In this document: piece after piece, positions 1-5,664 of the stretch
How the letters are laid out: each line of letters begins with the position of its first letter
How positions within the stretch are numbered: the first letter of the stretch is position 1
Source of the DNA: an uncultured Synechococcus sp.
GTDB taxonomy: Bacteria > Cyanobacteriota > Cyanobacteriia > PCC-6307 > Cyanobiaceae
Length of the DNA stretch: 8,471 nt
Direction: 5' to 3'
NCBI GenBank assembly: GCA_937975655.1
Contig: CALJTZ010000305.1
Coordinates: 1-8,471 of the forward strand
The notes under the pieces: model-generated
The model's input: the letters and a program-made list of their open reading frames with translations, nothing else
Databases searched by the model: none
Told to the model about the DNA's origin: nothing
Translations under genes and position numbers: made by a program

Positions 1-327
1 ACATTATTTGCTAACTCCCAGGCCTCTTTGTTGTTTTTCTCATTCTCACAATCATTATTCTTCTCACAAGAAAAATCTTTAATCAATGAAGTAAAAATCG
101 GAACAAAACCAGCTTTGTTTATCGCGATTGCCGCCTACATCGGCGTCACTATTTTTGGGTACACCATGCAGTCGGCCTGGCAATTCTATGTGCTAGCCGC
201 CGTGATCGGCCTCTTCCAGGGCGGCATCGTGCCCAGCTACGCGATCATCGTGCGCGAGCATTTCCCACCCGCCGAGGCCGGCGCGCGCGTCGGCGCGGTG
301 CTGATGGCCACGCTGCTCGGCATGGCG
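1..327 (+). other. MFS-transporter-like fragment fused in frame; probable chimeric contig end
   Basis: The first 120 bases hold only 38 G or C, against well over 60% in most of the window. Residues about 25-63 of the frame (IGTKPALFIAIAAYIG through QSAWQFYVLAAVIGL) look like one membrane-transporter segment, recalling UMF1-type MFS proteins. From GLFQGGIVPSYAIIVREHFPP to MATLLGMA the sequence recalls a different MFS group in which the next residues are usually LGGW. Here the frame passes straight into peptidase sequence at 325-331. Two or three sources therefore seem joined, each join falling at a short shared string. The exact 8-base palindrome GGCGCGCC lies on the last join (324-331). The MFS-like character is seen in the sequence; the subgroup assignments are from memory and uncertain. 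Confidence 0.6.
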
Positions 328-828
328 CGCCACTGGCAAAGCGGTGCAGCGCTGCCGGAGGAGGAATTCGCCAAGCTCCAGGCCGCCCGCACCTTCATGG
401 GCGGAGCCGCCACCCTGCGGCAGGTGCACTTCGCCCTCACCGACCTGCGGCTCCACAGCCAGTGGCACCCGGGCTGCGGCCAGACCCCCGAGCAACTGCG
501 CCGCCAGATCGCGGCCAGCACCACGGTGCTGCCCCCCATCGATGAAGATGCCTTCCTCTGCAGCTTCGGCCACATCTTTGCCGGCGGCTATGCGGCGGGC
601 TACTACTCCTACAAGTGGGCCGAGGTGCTGAGTGCCGATGCCTTCGAGGCCTTTGAGGATGTGGGCCTCGAGAATGAAACCCAGATCCGCGAGACGGGGC
701 GACGCTTCCGCGACACGGTGCTGAGCCTCGGCGGCAGCCTGGATCCCAAGGCCGTGTTCGAGGCCTTCCGCGGCCGCCAGCCCTCCAGCGAAGCCCTGAT
801 CCGCCATTCCGGTCTGGTGGCCGTATGA
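1..828 (+). CDS. M3 family oligopeptidase (PrlC/OpdA-like), C-terminal part only, with a foreign chimeric 5' end
   Basis: The frame is open from the window edge to a TGA at 826-828; a TTG at 28 could be a start but nothing supports it. From about position 328 (RHWQSG) to the end the protein reads as the C-terminal ~167 residues of a cytoplasmic M3A oligopeptidase, which degrades short peptides. Visible hallmarks are LRQVHFALTDLRLHS and the loop HIFAGGYAAGYYSY (His and Tyr residues that in this family contact substrate near the zinc), followed by the GG-S-P and F-GR tail. The family is normally about 680-700 residues; the HExxH zinc site and everything before it are missing. The preceding ~100 residues are MFS-transporter-like and do not belong to this family. 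As it stands the product cannot be an active peptidase. The stop overlaps the next start by ATGA. The family call for the tail is secure; whether the head is real is doubtful. Confidence 0.85.
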   Translation, partial: TLFANSQASLLFFSFSQSLFFSQEKSLINEVKIGTKPALFIAIAAYIGVTIFGYTMQSAWQFYVLAAVIGLFQGGIVPSYAIIVREHFPPAEAGARVGAVLMATLLGMARHWQSGAALPEEEFAKLQAARTFMGGAATLRQVHFALTDLRLHSQWHPGCGQTPEQLRRQIAASTTVLPPIDEDAFLCSFGHIFAGGYAAGYYSYKWAEVLSADAFEAFEDVGLENETQIRETGRRFRDTVLSLGGSLDPKAVFEAFRGRQPSSEALIRHSGLVAV

Positions 829-2237
829 GCCAGGGCCCAGGCCTGCCCCTGCAGAACGATCCCCTCGCCATCAACCCGGCGTGGCCGTGTCCGCTGCCGC
901 TCACACCGCTGGAGCAGGCCCTGGAGCTCACCGTGTTCCGCTCTGGCGTAAGCCGGGAGGAATGGCTGAAACGCCTGGCCAACGACCTGCACAAACAGGC
1001 GCTGGTGCCCCTGCTGTGGTTGCTGCCCCGGGGCTGGCGGCTGGCTCCGGCCCAGCTACCCGTGCAGCTGCAAACCCTGGCCGGGGTGCTCGAGCGCGGG
1101 CTGCTCACGCCCGCACTGCTGGCCGCCCTGGCGGATGATCTGCCCCACCTGCTGCCGGCCCCGGCTACCACCAAGAGCACGCCGTTGCAGCTGTGGCAGC
1201 GGGAGGAGAACCTGCCCCACTCCCTGGCGGAGCTGCTGGTTGATCACGACGACAAGCCGGATGCCCCGGCAGCGGCACCCCCACCCCCGCGCCTGAGCGG
1301 CGGCTTGATCTGGGCCAACCGGGGGCTGGCCTACGACCAAGACGCCAGCGCCCGCCGGCGCAACAGCCGCTGCGCCGCACTGCTCAACCGGCTGGGGGCC
1401 AACCTGCTGGGGGGCAGCCAGTGGAGCATCGATGGCTGCAGCAGTGCAGCCGATTGGCTGCACCAGCTGCACGGCCTGGGCTGGAGCAGCCGGGCCCAGC
1501 TGCGCAGCAGCGTGGCCAGCTTTGGACTCGGAGCCTGCCTGCCGCTGCGGGAGGAGCCACCCGGCTGGAGCCAGGTGCCCCTGGGCCTGCCCATCCGCAC
1601 GGGGCTGCTGGACCCAGACGGCGAGGAGATCCAGGCCCTGTTGCCCCACAGCTGCCTGGAACTGGAACTGAGCAAGCCACCCCACCAGATCCGCCTGCAG
1701 TACTACCAGGGCACCGAGGGCCTGTGCGGCTGGGAAGGCCTCAATGACCTGCACCGTCCCTGGCAGAACGATCGCCACAACGGCACGGTTCGCTACCTCG
1801 GCGAGCCGATGGCCGGGGAGCAGCTCCTGGACGCGCTGCATCTCTGCGATGCCATGGCCCTGGTGCACAACCTGGAGGGCACAGAACGCCAGCTCCTCCA
1901 TGGCGGCTACGGAACCCTGGGCTTCTGCATCGACAGCTCAGCGCTGCTCCAACAGGCCCTGGAGGGCCGCTGCCAGCTGTTCCCGGTGATGCTGGGCGGG
2001 ATCTGGCGTGAGCGCCTGAGCCGCTGCTGCCGAAGTGTATTGGAGCACCAGGCTCTCGGGGAGCCGCATCGCCAGGCCCTGGAGCGCTACCAGCAGGCGC
2101 TGGAGGCCCTGCCCTTCGACGTGGCCCTGCATGGACCGGCGACGCGCGATGCCCGCGCACGGCTGCTGGCCTGCCAGCCCAGCAGCAGCCCATTTCGACT
2201 GGTGGACCAGCTCAGCCGCCCGCTTCCACCGCCCTGA
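825..2237 (+). CDS. Hypothetical protein, 470 residues, translationally coupled to the M3 peptidase gene
   Basis: I do not recognise this protein. The ATG at 825 overlaps the upstream TGA as ATGA, so it is probably co-translated with the peptidase gene. It looks soluble: no signal peptide and no convincing membrane segment. Residues 1-135 are Leu/Ala-rich and probably helical (LLWLLPRGWRL, LLTPALLAALADDLPHLL). Residues 140-157 form an acidic then Pro/Ala-rich linker ending in PPPP. Residues 158-470 form a second region with features that look conserved: GWSQVPLGLPIRTG (248-260), YYQGTEGLCGWEGLNDLHRP (293-312), LHGGYGTLGFCIDSSALLQQALEG (358-381) followed by LFPVMLGG. It has several Cys and His residues but no recognisable metal or nucleotide motif. 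Its GC content and codon use match its neighbours. It is probably a cyanobacterial conserved hypothetical; function unknown. The end overlaps the convergent gene by 26 bases. Confidence 0.85.
   Translation: MSQGPGLPLQNDPLAINPAWPCPLPLTPLEQALELTVFRSGVSREEWLKRLANDLHKQALVPLLWLLPRGWRLAPAQLPVQLQTLAGVLERGLLTPALLAALADDLPHLLPAPATTKSTPLQLWQREENLPHSLAELLVDHDDKPDAPAAAPPPPRLSGGLIWANRGLAYDQDASARRRNSRCAALLNRLGANLLGGSQWSIDGCSSAADWLHQLHGLGWSSRAQLRSSVASFGLGACLPLREEPPGWSQVPLGLPIRTGLLDPDGEEIQALLPHSCLELELSKPPHQIRLQYYQGTEGLCGWEGLNDLHRPWQNDRHNGTVRYLGEPMAGEQLLDALHLCDAMALVHNLEGTERQLLHGGYGTLGFCIDSSALLQQALEGRCQLFPVMLGGIWRERLSRCCRSVLEHQALGEPHRQALERYQQALEALPFDVALHGPATRDARARLLACQPSSSPFRLVDQLSRPLPPP
2212..2237. other. Overlapping 3' ends of two convergent genes
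   Basis: The + strand TGA at 2235-2237 lies inside the - strand gene, whose TGA is at 2214-2212, so the last 26 bases code on both strands. No room exists between the genes for a separate intrinsic terminator, and none is obvious in either coding end. Both transcripts must run into the opposing gene or end by another route. Confidence 0.8.
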
Positions 2238-3297
2238 CGACCTGGGCAATCACCTGTGGGCGATAGGCCTCGGAGAAGGGGCCGCACTGGCCGTGATGGG
2301 CCATACCCTCGATCACCGGCCGCCGCACACTGCCGGTTTTCAGAGCCTTGTTCCAATTGGACAGGGGCAGCAACGGCGAACGGCCTGGGTAGGCGATGCG
2401 GCCGAAGGCGGCGACGGGATCCCGGCTGCCCACGATGGTGGTGATCCCAGCCACGGCCTCGAGCACCTGGTTGCCGCTGAACACCCCGCAGAAACTGATG
2501 ATGCGCACAGGGGCCCGGCAGATCCGGCGCAGATAATCGGCTACTCCCATGGCCATCTCGCCCCCACCGCTGTAGCCCAGCAGCACCAGCTCCGCCCCAA
2601 CATCTGGGCGAAAGCCCACCTCAGCGAGACGCAGGGCAATCTTCAGGGCCAGCTCGTAATTCAGGATCGGGCCATAGCGTCGATCCGAGGAGATACCCAC
2701 CTTGATCACGTTGTTGGCCTGCACGAACAACGCCGCCAGAAGTTGCACCAAGCCATTCGGGTGCTGCTCCTGCAGGGCGAACAGGCGTCGCCAGAACCAG
2801 GCGCTGCCGGCATCCTCCACCAGGGCCACAGGCAGCACGGTGTAGGCCTCCAGGCCCCGCACCAGCCGGGTGTCGGCATTGAGGCTGGCCTCCAACACTT
2901 CGAGGAAGGCCGACACGCGGGGAGGATGATCCCGCTCCAATTGATGGATGCCATCGAGATACACCACGAAGCGATGGTGACGGGCAGCGGGTATGGCCGG
3001 CGCCGGGTCAAAGATCTCGTGGGGCTGCGGCAGACCCTGCAACCAGCCCTCCCAGAAGGCAAATTGCGTGACCAGGGAATAGATCCCCGCCGTTGGAATC
3101 AGCACCAACAGCAACACGCCGATTAGACGGATCAACAGCGCCAGGTCCGCGGCCGTGAGCATGGCCCGCAGGGCCAGCAGCAGGTGGCCAACGCCCACCA
3201 GGCTGAGACTGAGACCGATGGCCAGCACCACCGCCAGCAGCCGCAGGTTGAACCGCTGGCTGAGCTGCTGAATGCGCGCCGCGGAGGTGCTCGCCAT
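2212..3297 (-). CDS. Membrane-anchored alpha/beta hydrolase-like protein
   Basis: This is a 361-residue protein if translation starts at the ATG at 3297, which shares its A with the upstream stop (TGATG). An in-frame start at 3363 would add 22 residues but overlap the upstream gene by 67 bases, so I prefer 3297. Two hydrophobic segments (about 18-42 and 52-75) anchor it in a membrane. A soluble domain follows from about 108: a strand ending VVYLDGI (111-117), a nucleophile-elbow-like ELVLLGYSGGGEMAMG (Ser243), a candidate acid in IVGSRDP (Asp293) and a candidate His in EGMAHHGQCG (334/335). That order, Ser-Asp-His, fits an alpha/beta hydrolase acting on an ester or lipid-like substrate, but the substrate is unknown. 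It is the last gene of a three-gene membrane cluster. The fold call is by motif only; the exact family is not recognised. Confidence 0.8.
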   Translation of the reverse strand: MASTSAARIQQLSQRFNLRLLAVVLAIGLSLSLVGVGHLLLALRAMLTAADLALLIRLIGVLLLVLIPTAGIYSLVTQFAFWEGWLQGLPQPHEIFDPAPAIPAARHHRFVVYLDGIHQLERDHPPRVSAFLEVLEASLNADTRLVRGLEAYTVLPVALVEDAGSAWFWRRLFALQEQHPNGLVQLLAALFVQANNVIKVGISSDRRYGPILNYELALKIALRLAEVGFRPDVGAELVLLGYSGGGEMAMGVADYLRRICRAPVRIISFCGVFSGNQVLEAVAGITTIVGSRDPVAAFGRIAYPGRSPLLPLSNWNKALKTGSVRRPVIEGMAHHGQCGPFSEAYRPQVIAQVVRAVEAGG

Positions 3298-3893
3298 CAG
3301 GTTTTCAACTGGGAGGCCAGGGTGCTGTAACCACTGCGCCAGCTCTGGCGGAAGAGAATCCACACCAACAGAACCGCCAGCAGATAGCCCGGGGTGGCCA
3401 GCAACAGGGCCTCGCCGTAGGGAAGGGCGAAGCGCACATGCAAGAGGCTCACCACATTCAGGTGAATCAGGGCCCAGATCACCCCACCGATGAGATCACC
3501 CACATAGGGAGCCGCCACAAACACATACAGGGTGGCCGGCACCAGACAGGCGGCCACACCATTGAGAAACAGGCTGGGAGGCACGGTCACAGAGCCATAG
3601 AGGTTGAGCAACACCATGTCGGCGGTGCTGCTCAACAGAAAGGCGATGGAGAGCAACAGGGCATCAAACAGCAAATGCAACAGAATCTGGCGGGCCGTGA
3701 GACGATTGGCCAGCAGGGCAAACACGTGCGAGAGGGACATCGACAGGCCCACCAACAGCAGCAGGCCCAGGCCGAGATCCGCACGCACCAACCAGGCCCC
3801 CAAGGCGTCGAGGCCTACCTCGACGCCGTGCAACAGGGGGGACCACTCCACGGAGGGAACCACGCCTGGGACCCCCAAACCGCAGAGGGCCAT
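3297..3893 (-). CDS. Small polytopic membrane protein of unknown function
   Basis: This 198-residue, strongly hydrophobic protein has about five membrane segments (roughly 40-62, 69-92, 108-130, 132-152 and 163-183). The N-terminal ~35 residues are less hydrophobic and there is no clear cleavable signal. Charged residues are few and fall mainly between segments (NRLTARQ, HVR) and at the C-terminus (FRQSWRSG), consistent with a cytoplasmic tail. I recognise no catalytic motif; the arrangement loosely recalls Yip1-like small membrane proteins, but I would not assign it. The ATG at 3893 overlaps the upstream stop as TGATG, and its own TGA (3299-3297) overlaps the start of the hydrolase the same way. 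It is thus the middle gene of a translationally coupled trio and may be the membrane partner of the hydrolase (inference). Confidence 0.8.
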   Translation of the reverse strand: MALCGLGVPGVVPSVEWSPLLHGVEVGLDALGAWLVRADLGLGLLLLVGLSMSLSHVFALLANRLTARQILLHLLFDALLLSIAFLLSSTADMVLLNLYGSVTVPPSLFLNGVAACLVPATLYVFVAAPYVGDLIGGVIWALIHLNVVSLLHVRFALPYGEALLLATPGYLLAVLLVWILFRQSWRSGYSTLASQLKT

Positions 3894-4600
3894 CAGGCAC
3901 TCAGCGATGGGGGATTGAGGCGTGGGCGGTTAATGATATAGAGCACAAAGATCGACAGCACTGCGCAGTAGAAGCACCACACGGAGTTGAACGTCTTGCT
4001 GTAGGTGAACCAGGTGAGAAAGATCGATACAAAGATCAGAATCCCAAACAGTTTCACGGCCTTGTCGCTCAGGGCCACCAGGGGCACCACGATGAAGCCC
4101 CAATACACCAGCTCACCCACGGGCTCCGTATTCACAAAGTTGTGAATGGCGCTGTGGAGGTTTGAGATGTCATACACCAGGCGGCCCGTGCTGTGGACGG
4201 CCGGCTGCAGGGCTGGAGGATTCAACAGCACCGGCAGATAGAAGGCGATCCCCAGCACGGTGGACACAATCGCCACCCACTTGAGCCGATGCTGGAGCCC
4301 CCTGGATTCGGTGGAACGCGAGATCGACCAGGCACTCCAAGGGATCCAGATCATCCAGAAGCAGTAGGCAAAAAACAGGAAGCCCAGGCCCGCCAGGCTG
4401 GTGAGGGGCTCCACCTTGCCCAGATCAATGCCGGTCCACTCCAACCCCTCCACCAGTTGCTGCAGACCGAAGAAAAACGGCGTGAGGGCCAGGGGCACGT
4501 AATCGCGTTGGCCTGTCTTGCGGGCGATATGGGTGCTGTAGAGACCCAGGGGCATCAGCACCGCTGACGCGGTGAAACTGGCGGAGGCCGAAAAGCACAT
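3893..4600 (-). CDS. DUF6629-like integral membrane protein
   Basis: This 235-residue protein begins MCFSASASF, the characteristic N-terminus I associate with the DUF6629 family, which supports the ATG at 4600 even though no Shine-Dalgarno sequence is visible. About seven hydrophobic segments can be seen (roughly 5-23, 34-52, 67-90, 108-127, 163-179, 182-199 and 207-224). LQQLVEGLEW (46-55) and SVWCFYCA (206-213) near the end also look like family-type motifs. No enzymatic function is known to me for the family. It is first in the trio 4600 to 2212 and is preceded by a 96-base gap, so its promoter probably lies there, although no good consensus is seen. Sampled lines inside the gene (3961-4080) are 50-53% GC, lower than the rest, partly because of its Phe/Tyr/Ile-rich membrane composition. 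Confidence 0.85.
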   Translation of the reverse strand: MCFSASASFTASAVLMPLGLYSTHIARKTGQRDYVPLALTPFFFGLQQLVEGLEWTGIDLGKVEPLTSLAGLGFLFFAYCFWMIWIPWSAWSISRSTESRGLQHRLKWVAIVSTVLGIAFYLPVLLNPPALQPAVHSTGRLVYDISNLHSAIHNFVNTEPVGELVYWGFIVVPLVALSDKAVKLFGILIFVSIFLTWFTYSKTFNSVWCFYCAVLSIFVLYIINRPRLNPPSLSA

Positions 4601-4696
4601 GGCGGGCCGGCAAAGAGCTTGACCCCATCTCTAGACACTGGGGCCTGGACGCACAAGCTGGCTGTCAGAACTTGATGGACCTGAGAGCAGTCCCAA

Positions 4697-5299
4697 TCAA
4701 GGGGCCAACAACACATCAGCCAGGCGTTCAAGGGCCTGCGGATGAACAATCAGCTGGCGATGGGTCCACACCGGCAAGGCCTGGCGCGGACCGAGGGGCA
4801 GCACCGCCCGCCATCCCGGAAACACGGTGATGTCGGTTGGGCAGTAGAGGCTGCGGCACTCCACCCGTCGCAGGGCGGTGAGGTCGGCGTCCAATCGGCG
4901 CAACAACGGACTGCCGATTTTCATATCCGCAATGCCAGCCAACAGCGCCTGGGGCACCAGCTGGGCCGCCAGCGTTCCTTGCTGCGGGCTGCCCAGGCAG
5001 GTGAACCGGCGCAAACGCCGATGGCCACCCAGCAGTTGCAGCCAGGTGCGGCCGATCACCCCACCCATGGAAAAGCCGAGCAGATCCAGGCGGGTGGCCG
5101 GATCAAACCGGGCCTCAATCAACGTGGCCAGGCGCTCGGCCAGCTCCGCAATGGGGGTGGCCCCCAGGCGATGGGGCAAGTGGGGGGCGTAGAGCTCCAG
5201 ATCCGGGCGCCGGTGATGCAGCTCCTGCTCTAGGCGGCGAAACAGCTGGGGGGTATCCCACAGCCCATGGATCATCACCAGCGGCGGTAGGGCCCCCAT
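4697..5299 (-). CDS. Lipase-like alpha/beta hydrolase
   Basis: This 200-residue protein starts at the ATG at 5299, which shares its A with the folB stop (TGATG). A longer frame to 5416 only re-reads folB and its extra residues look non-coding. The N-terminal strand PPLVMIHGLWDTP holds the oxyanion HG (11-12). LDLLGFSMGGVIGRTW carries the nucleophile Ser77 in GFSMGG. CLGSPQQGT (101-109) is typical of triacylglycerol lipase-like proteins, SLYCPTDITVFP gives a candidate acid Asp156, and THRQLIVH gives a candidate His180 or His186. It is short for a lipase and has no signal peptide or lid domain, so it is probably a cytoplasmic esterase or acylhydrolase of unknown substrate. It closes the proA-folB-lipase run. 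Fold call is strong; substrate is open. Confidence 0.88.
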   Translation of the reverse strand: MGALPPLVMIHGLWDTPQLFRRLEQELHHRRPDLELYAPHLPHRLGATPIAELAERLATLIEARFDPATRLDLLGFSMGGVIGRTWLQLLGGHRRLRRFTCLGSPQQGTLAAQLVPQALLAGIADMKIGSPLLRRLDADLTALRRVECRSLYCPTDITVFPGWRAVLPLGPRQALPVWTHRQLIVHPQALERLADVLLAP

Positions 5300-5664
5300 C
5301 AGCGCCAGTGGCGGCAACGCGACACCGCCACGGTGCCGGAAAAGCCAGGCACCGGGGCCCGGCATTTGCGCAACTCCAGCTGCATCGGCACAGGCCCATA
5401 GAGGCGCTCCAGGCAATCGAAGATCTGCTCGCTGTAGTGCTCGAGGGTGAGACAGCGAAGCTCACGGGCCTGCTGTTGCAGGGCGGCAATGGCGAGGCTG
5501 TAGTCGAGGCTGCTGCACAGCGCATCGCTAGCAGCGGCCTCGCGGAGATCACAGCCCAGGCTGAGGTCGAGCTCGAACCACTGGCCATGCAGGCGCTCCT
5601 GCTCCAGCACCCCCACGTGGGCCCAGAGGCGCAAGCCGCGCACGAGGATCTGATCGCCGGTCAC
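5299..5664 (-). CDS. folB: Dihydroneopterin aldolase
   Basis: FolB converts 7,8-dihydroneopterin to 6-hydroxymethyl-7,8-dihydropterin plus glycolaldehyde in folate synthesis. At 121 residues it has the usual length. Visible family features are the start ILVRGLRLWAHVGVLEQER (pterin-site region with Glu residues at 21-23), LDYS with the expected active-site Tyr55, LTLEHYSEQI with the pterin-binding Glu75, and LRKCRAPVPGF with the catalytic Lys100. The start is GTG at 5664, overlapping the proA stop as GTGA, and the stop overlaps the lipase start as TGATG, so it is coupled on both sides. The enzyme is cytoplasmic and normally octameric. Nothing suggests it is broken. Confidence 0.95.
   Translation of the reverse strand: MTGDQILVRGLRLWAHVGVLEQERLHGQWFELDLSLGCDLREAAASDALCSSLDYSLAIAALQQQARELRCLTLEHYSEQIFDCLERLYGPVPMQLELRKCRAPVPGFSGTVAVSRCRHWR

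Noticed and set aside
1..828. A true novel transporter-peptidase fusion protein
   Set aside because: The transporter part is a partial bundle of segments and the peptidase part lacks HExxH, so neither half could work; composition steps and short shared strings at the joins favour an artefact.
437..1180. - strand open frame of 247 codons across the peptidase tail
   Set aside because: Arg/Ser/Gly-rich translation without structure, antisense to a recognisable M3 peptidase tail.
1056..1901. Long - strand open frame of 281 codons inside the 825-2237 gene
   Set aside because: The translation is Gln/Ala/Gly-rich and low in complexity, and the opposite strand has the coupled start and a balanced protein.
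2035..3126. Long + strand open frame of 363 codons
   Set aside because: It lies antisense to the hydrolase gene and overlaps the real 3' end of the 470-residue gene in another frame; its translation is Gln/His/Gly-rich without any domain, typical of a GC-rich shadow frame.
4623..4643. Possible terminator hairpin (CCCCA ... TGGGG) in the gap after the lipase gene
   Set aside because: The stem is only 5 pairs with an 11-base loop and there is no T run after it on the - strand, so it does not support an intrinsic terminator.
4628..4656. Possible - strand promoter (TTGTGC, 17 bases, TAGAGA) before the DUF6629 gene
   Set aside because: Each box matches the sigma-70 consensus at only about 3 of 6 positions, which is expected by chance in 96 bases. 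A promoter in this gap is plausible but not identified.
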